64,000 nt of DNA from Kalymmatonema hyalinum WJT4-NPBG1 (GCA_019359075.1 JAHHIB010000009.1:1-64000); one strand, 5' to 3'; positions 1 through 12,664 are shown, counted from the stretch's first letter. The notes: generated by a model not told the origin, from the sequence alone. A program made the numbers and translations.

Positions 1-78
1 GATTATTGTCCAATTATTTAGTTCAGCAACTAAAACGCCCGAATGTTCCCATGTTTATTGTCTAGTTGTTTGGCGCTC

Positions 79-97
79 GGTGCGGCGCAGCCGCACC
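79..97. repeat. GC-rich fold-back element at the break in the propeller gene
   Basis: The sequence GGTGCGGC, a 3-nt loop and GCCGCACC form a perfect 8-bp hairpin. It lies just upstream of the point where propeller-like coding similarity begins (about 120), so it may mark the rearrangement that removed the 5' part of the next gene. The first 119 bases show no coding sequence I can support. Confidence 0.6.
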
Positions 98-338
98 GTC
101 GCTTGTGACAGTTGCGTAAGTCCTGGCTAAGTATGACGGCGAAGGAAATCAGCAGTGGATTAAACAGTTTGGGCAAAATTCTATTTTTCAAACCTTTGGC
201 ATTAAAGTTGACGCTGATGGCAATGCCTACTTATCGGGAATAGACGTTAAGCCCTCTTCAGATATTGCTACAGATGATTTCTGGGTAAGCAAGTTTGACA
301 CCAATGGCAACCAGCAGTGGTTCACCGAGACTGGGAGT

Positions 339-1802
339 GTGAACAATGCTTTTGACGAATCTTATAACGTTACTGTCGGCAACGATGGCAGTGTTTACGC
401 TACAGGATGGACTCTAGGTGATTTAGCAGGAAACAATGCGGGGCTTTATGATGCTTGGTTAGGTAAGTTCGACAACAACACTGGTCAAGTTCAATGGCTT
501 AAACAGTTCGGGACTTCGGATTATGAGTGGTCATGGGGTGTTGCTACTGACAGTCAGGGCAATGTTTACACTACAGGATGGACCTTGGGTGATTTGGCTG
601 GAACGGGAAATGCTGGATCATATGATGTCTGGTTAACCAAGTATGACAGTCAAGGGAACCGGGTGTGGATCAAACAGTTTGGCACTTCTGGTGATGATCA
701 AGCCTTTCGCATCAACATTGACTCAAATGACAATATCAACCTGACGGGATATACCAACGGTGACTTGGGAGGAGCAAATGCTGGATCTTTTGATGCCTGG
801 GTAGCTCAGTTTGATACTGATGGCAATTTGGCATGGATTCAACAGTATGGAAGCTCCGATACAGAACAGGCAAACGGTATTACTAGTGATAACGCTGGTA
901 ACGTCTATCTTACAGGACTGACTCAGGGATCTCTTGGAGCTCCCAATGCTGGGTCTTTTGATAGTTGGTTAGCCAAGATTGACGCAGCGACGGGAAACCT
1001 CAAAGACTTTAGTGGTACTTCACAGTCTACTCCACAACCTGCTAGTCCTAGTCCCTTGTCAGCGCTGGAATTACTTGCCAATAATCTCAATGAAATTAAC
1101 ATTGGCTCTCCCACGCTCAGATCTCAGCAGATTAACCAGACAAAGGCAGGTATCCTGAAAAACTCTAGTGATACTGCACAGTCTGTTAATCCGTTGTTAG
1201 CAGAAAACTTCCTTACCAACGAAACTGACATTGGCTCTGCCCAGCTCAGTCAACAGCAAATAGATTATCTTACAAACTATTTTGAGCAATTCACCTCTGA
1301 GACATTGAAGTTGTCCAAAGGTAGTGGGGGACCAAGTGGAACAGGATTAGAAAATCTGGCTCGCAACCCTTACGGTCAAACTGCTTCTGTACCCGAACCA
1401 TCTGCTGCAGCAGGTCTACTAGTGTTTGGTGCTGCTTCAATGGTCGGTGCGAGAAAGCTGAAAGGGCGTGTGAAGAGGGTGAGCAGGTCTCAAACACCAT
1501 CTCAAGGTGTATTCAACACCCACAAGATAAAAATCAAAACTGAAGTAGGAAGCTTTCAATATGTGTTCGATAAAGCTTACGGCATAGAAAGCAGACTCAA
1601 AACTAAAGCCAGAACGTTCAAACAACGTGTGCTTGACAAAGGCGATCGCATAGAAAGCAGGGTCAAAACTAAAGCCAGAACGTTCAAACAACGTGTGTTT
1701 GACAAAGGCGACCGCATAGAAAGCAGGCTCAGAAATAAAGCTACTAAAGCTAAGAGCTATGCCAGCAAAGTTAAATCATGGTGCAAACAGGCTCTCATTT
1801 AA
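339..1802 (+). CDS. SBBP-type beta-propeller repeat protein with PEP-CTERM-like signal, 5' truncated
   Basis: Repeats of about 50 residues with the pattern 'DAWL.K.D..GN..W..QFG' and 'D..GN.Y.TG.T.GDL' are typical of SBBP/beta-propeller surface proteins. The first start codon here is GTG at 339, but the same frame is open from 120 and already encodes one more propeller repeat. A stop lies at 117-119, and neither an export signal nor a good start is visible, so the 5' end of an older, longer gene is probably missing. Near residue 365 the motif VPEPS is followed by a hydrophobic stretch and basic residues, which matches a PEP-CTERM sorting signal. Such signals normally end the protein, yet here about 100 more basic residues follow, including three 22-residue repeats. 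It may be a surface protein or a decaying gene. The function is not known. Confidence 0.6.
   Translation: MNNAFDESYNVTVGNDGSVYATGWTLGDLAGNNAGLYDAWLGKFDNNTGQVQWLKQFGTSDYEWSWGVATDSQGNVYTTGWTLGDLAGTGNAGSYDVWLTKYDSQGNRVWIKQFGTSGDDQAFRINIDSNDNINLTGYTNGDLGGANAGSFDAWVAQFDTDGNLAWIQQYGSSDTEQANGITSDNAGNVYLTGLTQGSLGAPNAGSFDSWLAKIDAATGNLKDFSGTSQSTPQPASPSPLSALELLANNLNEINIGSPTLRSQQINQTKAGILKNSSDTAQSVNPLLAENFLTNETDIGSAQLSQQQIDYLTNYFEQFTSETLKLSKGSGGPSGTGLENLARNPYGQTASVPEPSAAAGLLVFGAASMVGARKLKGRVKRVSRSQTPSQGVFNTHKIKIKTEVGSFQYVFDKAYGIESRLKTKARTFKQRVLDKGDRIESRVKTKARTFKQRVFDKGDRIESRLRNKATKAKSYASKVKSWCKQALI
1584..1781 (+). repeat. Three 66-bp tandem repeats inside the propeller gene tail
   Basis: Units begin at 1584, 1650 and 1716, exactly 66 bp apart. 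They encode 22-residue units starting IESR and containing KTKARTFKQRV. The third unit is degenerate. They form the highly basic extension after the PEP-CTERM-like segment. Confidence 0.8.
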
Positions 1803-1816
1803 ATGTCTTGAAACAT

Positions 1817-1851
1817 GGGGTGTGGGGGCGCAAATCGTGCCCCCACACCCC
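1817..1851. terminator. Strong GC-rich hairpin between convergent genes
   Basis: A stem of about 15 bp (GGGGTGTGGGGGC pairing with the facing GCCCCCACACCCC) lies between the stops of the convergent propeller and ftsW genes. It has no good T-tract in either direction, so it may be a bidirectional structural terminator or one of the dispersed fold-back repeats. Confidence 0.5.
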
Positions 1852-1879
1852 AAAGCTGACAAATTTGATAGAGTTGAAA

Positions 1880-3079
1880 TTAAACCTTATTTTTCTGAAA
1901 CAGCCGCCGTTTCCGCCTCTTCTCAGTCTCTTCTCGCAACGGTACGACTTCAGCTTCACTACTCTGGCGTGCTACCCGAATCAGTAAACCAGCTCCGAGC
2001 AAACTGGCAATCATTGAATTCCCACCATAACTAAACATGGGCAAAGGCAAACCAGTTGTTGGCAAGGCACCAGTGGCAACAGCGATATGAAGTAATGATT
2101 GTCCCACCATCAAAACTGTCACGCCGATCGCCACCAGTCGATACACTGGATGCTTAGCCTTAAGCGCTACAATGAATCCTAGGGTGGCGTATAAAGCTAG
2201 TAGTAGCAACAGCACGATACCACCAACGAAGCCAAACTCCTCAGCAAACACCGCAAAAATAAAATCAGTGTCCTGAATTGGTAAATAAAACTGCTTTTGT
2301 TGGGAAAGCCCAAACCCAGCGCCCCATTTTTCACCAGAACCCACTGCTAGCAAACTTTGTACCAGTTGATAGCCATCCCCAGTTGCATCAGCCCAAGGAT
2401 TAAGGAATGACAACACTCGCTTACGCTGATATTCTTTGATACTGATACTGAGTCCTGCCAACAACACTCCCCCAACTGCCGTTCCTCCCAAGTACTTGTA
2501 AGGTAAGCCAGCAGCAAGGGCAATCAGCCAAATCGTCATGCCGCACAATGCTGTTGTACTCAAGTTGGGCTGCGCTAAAATACCTAGAATGACAAGACCA
2601 AAAATACCCAGCCAAAAGAAGCGAACGCGCGAACTCAGTTTTTCCCAGTGACCAAAAAGTCGCGCACTTTGCAGCACCAAAAAGGGTTTAATTAATTCAG
2701 ACGGTTGAATTGGAATCGGTCCTAGAGCTATCCAGCGAGATGCGTCAAAAGCCTTCTTTCCTAGTCCTGGTATCAAGGTCAGGAAAATCAAACCTAACAG
2801 CAGTATCACAAACCAATGGGATATGCCCAAAATTCTACGCAAGGGCAAATGAACAACTATGTTGAATACTATTAAACCTACTAGCACCCATAAAATTTGA
2901 CGCTTAAAGTAGTACAGCCCATCATGATGACGAACATCAGCTACGGCATAAGATGCCGAAAATAGAATGACTAACCCCACAAACAGCCAAACGAGTGTTA
3001 ACCAGCGCAATAAACGCGCCTCTAATGCCCAGCTGGACACGGAGTCATCAAATAATGGAATCAAGCGGCGGAGATTCAC
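1880..3079 (-). CDS. ftsW: FtsW/RodA/SpoVE (SEDS) family peptidoglycan glycosyltransferase, probably FtsW
   Basis: The 399-residue protein has about ten hydrophobic segments and the SEDS signatures: 'ASRWIALGPIPIQPSELIK' near the middle, 'GxGLSQQKQFYLPIQDTDFIFAV' with the conserved Asp, and 'TGLPLPMFSYGGNSM' near the C-terminus. SEDS proteins polymerise lipid II glycan strands, FtsW at the division septum and RodA for elongation. The GLS.QK..LP..DTDFIF pattern favours FtsW. The N-terminus and the basic C-tail face the cytoplasm. The ATG start gives a full-length protein. It stands alone and converges with the propeller gene. Confidence 0.9.
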   Translation of the reverse strand: MNLRRLIPLFDDSVSSWALEARLLRWLTLVWLFVGLVILFSASYAVADVRHHDGLYYFKRQILWVLVGLIVFNIVVHLPLRRILGISHWFVILLLGLIFLTLIPGLGKKAFDASRWIALGPIPIQPSELIKPFLVLQSARLFGHWEKLSSRVRFFWLGIFGLVILGILAQPNLSTTALCGMTIWLIALAAGLPYKYLGGTAVGGVLLAGLSISIKEYQRKRVLSFLNPWADATGDGYQLVQSLLAVGSGEKWGAGFGLSQQKQFYLPIQDTDFIFAVFAEEFGFVGGIVLLLLLALYATLGFIVALKAKHPVYRLVAIGVTVLMVGQSLLHIAVATGALPTTGLPLPMFSYGGNSMIASLLGAGLLIRVARQSSEAEVVPLREETEKRRKRRLFQKNKV

Positions 3080-3206
3080 GATTAATAAAACTTAAGGTGT
3101 AAGGTGTCATCGTTCAGAGTTGACGTTAATGATACCAACTTGTACCCAAACAAGAGATGACTTTTGCGATTGAGCGTAGGATGTAACGTGTGGTGATTCT
3201 CTATAC

Positions 3207-3791
3207 TTATTCCCGTTTAAGGATAAGACCAATGGCGCGGCGTATGTATGCTTCCACTGGCTCATCAGTAGGCTGGAAAACCAGTGCGTAAAGCATGATT
3301 CCGCTCATAAGGTCAAAAACTATATCACTGTCTGTATCTGCTTGGATTTCATGTCTTGCCTTAGCGCGTTCAATCACAACGTGAAAAGCTTGGCGTCTTG
3401 GCTTGAGGTATTTTGTCCAATAAACTTGGGCAAACTGGGGACTGCTGGAAGCTGCGCCGATAATCATGGCAAGAATTTGACGACCCAGAGGTGTGAGAGT
3501 CGTTTTCACCGCACTCTCAATAATGCAGTCTAAGTCCCCCCCAACCGTACCTGTATCAGGAATCTCTATTTCTTCTCGAAGAGTCTCAATTGCATCTGCG
3601 ACGAGTTCTTCTTTGGAACGATACCGTCGGTAGATTGTGGTTTTGCCGACACCAGCATGGGCGGCGATCGCATCAATGGTTATACGTTCATATCCTATTT
3701 GAGCCAATAAGTCAAGCGTTGCCTGGAGGATGGCTTGATGAGACGCAGTACTGCGCGGTCTTCCAGGTTGTTTTTTAGCGGAATCATTCAT
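3207..3791 (-). CDS. TetR/AcrR family transcriptional regulator
   Basis: The 194-residue protein has an N-terminal helix-turn-helix of TetR type (ITIDAIAAHAGVGKTTIYRRY followed by SKEELV, residues about 38-66) and a helical ligand-binding C-terminal half. The basic N-terminus (KKQPGRPRST) is common in this family. It is divergent from the Coq4-like gene, and the spacer contains a 24-bp imperfect palindrome that could be its operator. It therefore probably represses itself and its neighbour. The ligand cannot be deduced. Confidence 0.9.
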   Translation of the reverse strand: MNDSAKKQPGRPRSTASHQAILQATLDLLAQIGYERITIDAIAAHAGVGKTTIYRRYRSKEELVADAIETLREEIEIPDTGTVGGDLDCIIESAVKTTLTPLGRQILAMIIGAASSSPQFAQVYWTKYLKPRRQAFHVVIERAKARHEIQADTDSDIVFDLMSGIMLYALVFQPTDEPVEAYIRRAIGLILKRE

Positions 3792-3857
3792 GCAATGACG
3801 AAAGAATTTTTTTATTCAAACAAATAATTATCAACAGACTTGATACTGCTATTGTCA

Positions 3858-3881
3858 TTACGATACGATTTAGTTTCGTAA
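3858..3881. promoter_or_regulatory. Candidate TetR operator
   Basis: A 24-bp imperfect palindrome begins TTACGA and ends TCGTAA, with 9 of 12 positions symmetric. It lies 67 bp upstream of the tetR start and 17 bp upstream of the ATG of the divergent gene. Size and position fit a TetR-type operator; binding is inferred. Confidence 0.5.
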
Positions 3882-3897
3882 CTAGTTGGTGCAGATT

Positions 3898-4440
3898 ATG
3901 ATTCAACGCACTCGTCCCCAATATACCGATAAAAACAGCACTCAGACCCTACGGCAGACGCTGGAGGAGTATTACGCCGCGAACCCAGATTTTACCCATC
4001 CAAATCAGATGCCGCCGGATTTCGCCAAAACCATGGTTGCTCATGATGTCAGTCATGTCGTATTTGGCTGCGATACTGATATGTACGATGAATTAAAACT
4101 ACTGCCTTTGACCTTTCTTGCCAGTGACTTCAAGTTTCGAGACTACCTGCGTGAGCGCAAGAACCCGGCAGTAGAGGTGATGTATGACGACTTGGTGAAG
4201 CGCCAAGGTTTACTATGGTTGTATGGTTCAATATTGGCAGTATTGCTGAGATTCTTACCAGAGTTAGTTGCGATGTGGTTTAAGACTCGCGGACCACGAA
4301 AGTACTATCCGTTTTTTGACTTTGAACCGCTACTTGACCGCTCTGTGTTAGATATTCGCCAAGAGTTTGGGCTTTTACCACTTCTTTCGTCAAGAAAAAA
4401 CAAACAAATCCAACTCCAGGCAAATTTAGAAGCCCAGTAG
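3898..4440 (+). CDS. Coq4-like family protein
   Basis: ATG at 3898 was chosen; in-frame TTG (3886) and GTG (3889) lie just upstream. The motif 'HDVSHVVFGCDTDMYDE' matches the HDxxH...E signature of COQ4, the ubiquinone-biosynthesis scaffold and hydroxylase-associated protein. A hydrophobic stretch (LLWLYGSILAVLLRFLPELVAMW) follows near residues 105-128. The family binds metal and lipid in eukaryotes and proteobacteria. Cyanobacteria use plastoquinone, so a ubiquinone role is doubtful and the substrate is unknown. Divergence from a TetR gene suggests inducible expression. Confidence 0.65.
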   Translation: MIQRTRPQYTDKNSTQTLRQTLEEYYAANPDFTHPNQMPPDFAKTMVAHDVSHVVFGCDTDMYDELKLLPLTFLASDFKFRDYLRERKNPAVEVMYDDLVKRQGLLWLYGSILAVLLRFLPELVAMWFKTRGPRKYYPFFDFEPLLDRSVLDIRQEFGLLPLLSSRKNKQIQLQANLEAQ

Positions 4441-4623
4441 TATTTCATCATGTCGCCAACATAGTAGGCTGGGTTTCATTCCTCAACCGAGCCTAGTAAC
4501 TTGATATTAAGTGGTTAATTAAGATTTGAAGTTGTTTTTTATTTGGCACAAAATATTCATTGAGGATGCGATCGCCTCCGGCACTGCGCTTTGCGCAATC
4601 GCATGCTGCTTGCACTAATAAAA

Positions 4624-4649
4624 CAAAAAAGAGGTCAAATAGACCTCTT
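4624..4649 (-). terminator. Rho-independent terminator of the apc operon
   Basis: Read on the minus strand, AAGAGGTC and GACCTCTT form an 8-bp stem with a 5-nt loop followed by a T-rich run. It lies 37 bp downstream of apcC. Confidence 0.8.
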
Positions 4650-4685
4650 CACAACTCCCTACAATTCGTATTCGGTTTAAAGGGA

Positions 4686-4892
4686 TTACAGCAACCCAGT
4701 ATTGGCTCCTTGCTTGCCAGTAGCCAATTCTACCTTAACGATTGTGCCGCCCGCTTTTTGAATGCGTTGCTGTTCGCGGAACCAGTTTTCGTAGGGAACG
4801 AGTTTGGTGAAGTAAGTATTTTGTAGTTCGCGTTGGGTACGAATGCGGGTTTGGCTAGGAACACAAGCAGTAATTTTAAAATATCGTGCCAT
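4686..4892 (-). CDS. apcC: Phycobilisome core small linker ApcC (Lc 7.8)
   Basis: The 68-residue protein starts MARYFKITACVPSQTRIRTQ, the classic CpcD-like start of ApcC. It caps the allophycocyanin core cylinders and modulates energy flow to the terminal emitters. An AGGAG ribosome site precedes the ATG. It is last in apcE-apcA-apcB-apcC, 229 bp after apcB, a spacing usual for separate or attenuated apcC messages, and is followed by a clear terminator. Confidence 0.97.
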   Translation of the reverse strand: MARYFKITACVPSQTRIRTQRELQNTYFTKLVPYENWFREQQRIQKAGGTIVKVELATGKQGANTGLL

Positions 4893-4977
4893 GTGGTTGT
4901 TAATCTCCTATAAGTGACTGTGGAAACTTTTTTATTTCAAAATTGTGAGTGCATATTTTTATCTAATCACTCAAAGG

Positions 4978-5077
4978 CTGGAAATCAGGCGTCAATACCA
5001 GACCGCTAACACTCATCACACATCATATTTAGCAAGATAAGCGATTAAACGTCCTAGCACTCACGATTGATTTCCAG
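4978..5077. promoter_or_regulatory. Long-range inverted repeat in the apcB-apcC spacer
   Basis: CTGGAAATCA (4978-4987) and its exact complement TGATTTCCAG (5068-5077) bracket about 80 bp between apcB and apcC. The RNA could fold into a long stem-loop that slows read-through or protects the apcAB message. The role is inferred. Confidence 0.4.
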
Positions 5078-5121
5078 ACCTTAAGAAAGCCGCACTTAAA
5101 TTATTAAGCGCAACCTAGCTC

Positions 5122-5610
5122 TTAGCTTAAGCCAGAGGAAATATAGTCTAAGTAAACACCCATTTCCTTACCAGCATCAGGACCTACCAAGCTAGCGGTG
5201 ACTTCTTTGATAGCTTGGATAGCTTGTACAGTAGCACCAATGGGTACACCCAAGGAGTTGTAGGTTTCTTTCAAACCATTCAACACGCGCTCATCCAAAA
5301 TGGATGGGTCGCCAGCCAACATAGCGTAGGTGGAATAGCGGAGGTAGTAATCCAAGTCGCGGATGCAAGCAGCATAGCGACGGGTGGTGTACATGTTACC
5401 GCCGGGACGGGTAATGTCAGAGTATAAGAGGGACTTAGCTACAGCTTCTTTGATAATTGCAGATGCGTTAGCTGCGATGGTAGTAGCAGCACGTACGCGC
5501 AGTTCGCCAGTTGAGAAGTAGCTCTTTAGCTTCTCGAGAGCACCAGTATCCAGGTACTTACCTTGAACGTCTGCAGAGTTAATGACAGAGGTGATTGCGT
5601 CTTGAGCCAT
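5122..5610 (-). CDS. apcB: Allophycocyanin beta subunit
   Basis: The 162-residue protein contains the chromophore-binding Cys82 in '[13 protein letters not shown]' and, ten residues before, Asn72 in GGNMYTT, the usual gamma-N-methylasparagine site. It pairs with ApcA to form the phycocyanobilin-carrying trimers of the phycobilisome core on the thylakoid surface. It begins 65 bp after apcA in the same operon. Length and sequence are normal. Confidence 0.98.
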   Translation of the reverse strand: MAQDAITSVINSADVQGKYLDTGALEKLKSYFSTGELRVRAATTIAANASAIIKEAVAKSLLYSDITRPGGNMYTTRRYAACIRDLDYYLRYSTYAMLAGDPSILDERVLNGLKETYNSLGVPIGATVQAIQAIKEVTASLVGPDAGKEMGVYLDYISSGLS

Positions 5611-5675
5611 GTTGTTAATTCCTTATTTCCAACCTTATTGCATTACTTCAGTTTCAGCAGGGAAATAACTTCACC

Positions 5676-6161
5676 TTACTGCATAGCACCGACTAGGTAG
5701 TCGAAGTAAGAGCCAGCTTCAGCAGCGTCTTCGCCAGACAACAGGGAAGCAGCAACATTCTTTAGACCACGGACACCTTCAGCAACACCCTCGATAGGAG
5801 TGCCTAGGGATCTGTACATTTCACGAACACCCACAATACCAATTTCTTCGATGGGGGTGACATCACCAGCAACGATACCGTAGGTAACGAGGCGGAGGTA
5901 ATAATCTAGATCCCGTAGACAAGTAGCGGTCAGTTCTGTACCGTAAGCGTTGCCACCAGGAGAGACAACATCAGGACGCTTTTGGAATAACTGGTCGCCG
6001 GCTTGCTTAACAATCCGCTCCCGGTTTTCTGTCAAAACTTGAGCGATGCGGAGGCGACGCTCACCAGTGGTAACAAAGCTCTTAATCCGATCCAGTTCGC
6101 CAGGGCTGAGATAGCGTGCTTCTGCATCAGCATTCACGATGGCTTTCGTGACGATACTCAT
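5676..6161 (-). CDS. apcA: Allophycocyanin alpha subunit
   Basis: The 161-residue protein starts [20 protein letters not shown] and carries the bilin Cys81 in '[13 protein letters not shown]'. It forms the alpha-beta monomer with ApcB. A strong GGAGGAA ribosome site precedes the ATG. It lies 380 bp downstream of apcE; that long leader probably holds the main apcAB promoter, which would explain higher expression than apcE. Confidence 0.98.
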   Translation of the reverse strand: MSIVTKAIVNADAEARYLSPGELDRIKSFVTTGERRLRIAQVLTENRERIVKQAGDQLFQKRPDVVSPGGNAYGTELTATCLRDLDYYLRLVTYGIVAGDVTPIEEIGIVGVREMYRSLGTPIEGVAEGVRGLKNVAASLLSGEDAAEAGSYFDYLVGAMQ

Positions 6162-6541
6162 TAATGCATTCCTCCAGTACTAATGAAACCAGGATTTAGT
6201 TAAAGCGGTGCGACTTGATAGGTTTACTGAGCTTGTTTTCTCGTTTTTTTAGACACAACAGCCAAATAACTGCTGCGACTAGTACATTCCGAGTCTGCTT
6301 GGGTAATGGCTAGTACACAAGCCTCAAAACTCAACTACCTTCCGGAATTATTTTCGGGCATTATGTTGAGGAAATATGACTGCTCTTAATACTTTGTAAT
6401 ATTCCTTTTCATGTTTACTGTCGTGCCCGAAATCTGAAAGCAATGTTAAGAAAGGTTGCAAAGGCGCACGAGAAGCTAGAGGAGATGAGGAAGTAACGCC
6501 CTCCTCATCCTCCTCATCTTGCTTATTCCCGTCTCTTGGCT
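6162..6541 (-). promoter_or_regulatory. apcA: apcE-apcA spacer, probable apcA promoter region
   Basis: These 380 bp contain no coding sequence. Just after the apcE stop is a short tandem repeat with a GATGAGGA/TCCTCATC inverted repeat (about 6484-6520) that could end the apcE message. The apcA-proximal part is AT-rich leader and likely contains a promoter, though no clear -10/-35 can be assigned. Confidence 0.45.
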
Positions 6542-10296
<3,755 letters not shown>

Positions 10297-11025
10297 CTAA
10301 AAAACTTGTTTAACGTAAGCATTTTCTACGAACAAAGGCACACAATTGCTAACATTGTAAGCTGCTGCTAATTCAACATCTGGCTCAAATCCTTTTGCAA
10401 TCAACTCTTTACCAGAACTACATTTTTTCAAGTACGCAACCAAATCATTCTTAAAAGCGTCAAATGCGGCCACAGCGGTTTGGGCTTCTGGTGATAGACT
10501 GCCACGCAAATAACTGAGAATTGCTCCAGCACCAATCAAATCTTCAAACGCAGGTCGCAGGCTATCATCCTGTTTCCACCTCTCACCAGCAGGAATCACT
10601 GCAATTTTATTACCATACTTGTGAGCGAACTGCGCTACAGCTTCAGAATTTCGCAAGCAGCCAGCCAAGGTTGGTGTCATCCCAGTATTTAAGCTAAGAA
10701 AAGAACCATTAGGTGAGGGCAAAACGAGTCGAGTTCCACCGGGAATCTGAGCTACTGATACTGGAGACAGAGAATATCCAGTTGTAGTCCAACGTTGTCT
10801 ATGACTTGCCAACTCTGCCTGAATCGACTTGGCATAATCCACGACTGATTCATCTCGCATCGCATATGGAAAAATGATCGCGCCATTGTTAGTGGCAATT
10901 TCTACACAGGTGGAAAAAGAAAGAACATCGACGATCACAACCACATCACTGATGGAAGCGAGTTGAGCAATTCCTTGCGCGCCCCACTCACAGCGCAAAT
11001 CAAACTCTGATTGGTCGTAAATCAT
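10297..11025 (-). CDS. comB: 2-phosphosulfolactate phosphatase (ComB) family protein
   Basis: The motifs 'VVVIVDVLSFSTCVEIATNNGA' and 'LPSPNGSFLSL' and the C-terminal 'AYNVSNCVPLFVENAYVKQV' match the ComB family, Mg-dependent phosphatases acting on 2-phosphosulfolactate or related phosphoesters. Coenzyme M is not expected in cyanobacteria, so the real substrate is uncertain. ATG at 11025 gives the usual family start (MIYDQSEFDLRCEWG). The same frame stays open to a TTG at 11127 that overlaps the amidohydrolase stop, but the extra 34 residues look like a displaced copy of this protein's own C-terminal segment. It is co-oriented with the amidohydrolase and probably cotranscribed. Confidence 0.8.
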   Translation of the reverse strand: MIYDQSEFDLRCEWGAQGIAQLASISDVVVIVDVLSFSTCVEIATNNGAIIFPYAMRDESVVDYAKSIQAELASHRQRWTTTGYSLSPVSVAQIPGGTRLVLPSPNGSFLSLNTGMTPTLAGCLRNSEAVAQFAHKYGNKIAVIPAGERWKQDDSLRPAFEDLIGAGAILSYLRGSLSPEAQTAVAAFDAFKNDLVAYLKKCSSGKELIAKGFEPDVELAAAYNVSNCVPLFVENAYVKQVF

Positions 11026-11073
11026 TTTTAAGTACACTAGCAAATCATTTTTGAAAGTATAAAATCTTGCGAC
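11026..11073 (-). pseudogene. Fragment duplicated from the comB 3' region
   Basis: This stretch reads VARFYTFKNDLLVYLK in the comB frame and closely matches VAAFDAFKNDLVAYLK encoded at 10426-10473 inside comB. The similarity is visible in DNA too. It looks like the remains of a second comB copy fused in frame before the real start. Confidence 0.55.
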
Positions 11074-11117
11074 AGATGTTTCCGCTTCATGGTTTTCGTG
11101 TAAATCGTAACTCCTAG

Positions 11118-12557
11118 TTACCACCAATTAGCGCGTTGGCGAACAGTTGTTAGCGATTTATTTGACTCGTGAATCACTTGATTAACATCAGGTACTGTAA
11201 TTTGACCACGGCGTTTGAGAATGCGTCCATCAACAATAACTGTATCGACATTTACAGGCTGTGCAGCTTCAACCAACAGGTGTGCTGGATCTGTAAATAC
11301 CCCAATGTTAATGTGTTTTGTGGACACAAGGATTATGTCAGCACGCTTACCTGGTTTGAGAGAGCCTACTCGATCAGCAATCCCTAAGGCGTATGCACCG
11401 TCAATAGTCGCGAGTTCTAGGACGCGACGGGGCGGCAGTTTGAATTCGTTTTCAGCGATCGCATTCTCGACATTCTGTATTGCCTTCATAACAGCAAACA
11501 TATCCGCATTTCCTGATAAAGCGGTAGTGTCCACTGATAAAGAAACCAACACCCCAGCATCAAGTAGTTTCCCTGTTTTAGGAAAACCAAATCCAGCACG
11601 CATTTCGGTGTAGGGGCTAAGGCTGACTGAAGTTCCAGTCTCAGCTAACATCTCAATCTCAGCAGGAGTTGATGAAATGGCGTGAATGACTTGTATGTCT
11701 TTCCCAAGCATACGCTCTTTGTACAGATACTCAATCTCGCCAGTCCACTGAGATGACGAGTTGGCGTGTACTGAGATGGGAAGACCCATCTGACGAGCAG
11801 CTTCCCACTCACAGCGATTCACCTTAGGCGAGCATTCAGTTCCGCGTGAGGCAAACCCTAGAGTGAGGAGACTATAGCTGGGATTTGTAAACCATTCACG
11901 TTGGATACAGGCTAAATCGTCCAGTCTAACCATTTCATCATAGGGTTGACCTTGATAATAGCCATAGGAGAAGCGAGCGCGAATGCCTGGGTCTGTGAGC
12001 GCTCGTAGAGCTGCATCTGCATATGCAGGACCACGGATGTTGTGGTTCCAATCATGCACAGTAGTAATGCCTGAAAACAACGCCTCTATTGCAGCCAAAC
12101 GTACACCTTGATACATATCCTCAGGCGTAAATACTTTGCCTAGGTTCTCCGATGTGGGAAAATAACCATGCTTTTTCTCATCACCAGACATACTACGCAA
12201 CAGGGTATTCCACATATGCCAATGAGTCTCAATCAGTCCCGGCAGGGCAATCATATCCTGCCCATCAATTTCCTCCACATCGCGAACCATCAGTCCTTTG
12301 CCTAGATTGATAATCTCACCGTTACGCACATGCACATCACCTCCTGCCAAATCACCTAGAGTCGGGTCCATAGTCATCACATATGCACCCCGTACTATAA
12401 ATTCACCGCGGCCAGGCAGTTTCTCTTGTAATGGCGCATTGGTTGTCAACAATGTCAAAAGATTGGCAGGGTTTCCCACGCCAACTGTACCCAAGACTGC
12501 CATTCCTTCTAGAAAACTTCGTCGGTTAACTCTACTTTGTTTTTGAAAAAGATTCAT
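11118..12557 (-). CDS. Tat-exported amidohydrolase (Atz/Trz-like)
   Basis: The 479-residue protein opens with a twin-arginine signal (NRRSFLEGMAVLG), so the enzyme is probably exported folded. It has the amidohydrolase metal motif 'ETHWHMWN', a second His region 'SVHANSSSQW' and the late Asp in 'SVDTTALSGNADMF', followed by 'LGIADRVGSLKPGKRADIILV', typical of the cytosine deaminase/atrazine chlorohydrolase-like branch. It would hydrolyse a C-N bond in a ring or amidine substrate, not identifiable here. The ComB-like frame begins at or after its stop, suggesting an operon. Confidence 0.88.
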   Translation of the reverse strand: MNLFQKQSRVNRRSFLEGMAVLGTVGVGNPANLLTLLTTNAPLQEKLPGRGEFIVRGAYVMTMDPTLGDLAGGDVHVRNGEIINLGKGLMVRDVEEIDGQDMIALPGLIETHWHMWNTLLRSMSGDEKKHGYFPTSENLGKVFTPEDMYQGVRLAAIEALFSGITTVHDWNHNIRGPAYADAALRALTDPGIRARFSYGYYQGQPYDEMVRLDDLACIQREWFTNPSYSLLTLGFASRGTECSPKVNRCEWEAARQMGLPISVHANSSSQWTGEIEYLYKERMLGKDIQVIHAISSTPAEIEMLAETGTSVSLSPYTEMRAGFGFPKTGKLLDAGVLVSLSVDTTALSGNADMFAVMKAIQNVENAIAENEFKLPPRRVLELATIDGAYALGIADRVGSLKPGKRADIILVSTKHINIGVFTDPAHLLVEAAQPVNVDTVIVDGRILKRRGQITVPDVNQVIHESNKSLTTVRQRANWW

Positions 12558-12664
12558 CCAACCTCCTAGTAATTACCTCATGGTTGTGGTACCACGATTT
12601 CAAGTTAAGCTACCGTAAGTACCCAGCATTCGGTAAACTCAGAAATGCTGCCATGATCCTCACT

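Noticed and set aside
11215-11613. 132-codon plus-strand frame
   Set aside because: Fully antisense to the well-supported amidohydrolase gene.
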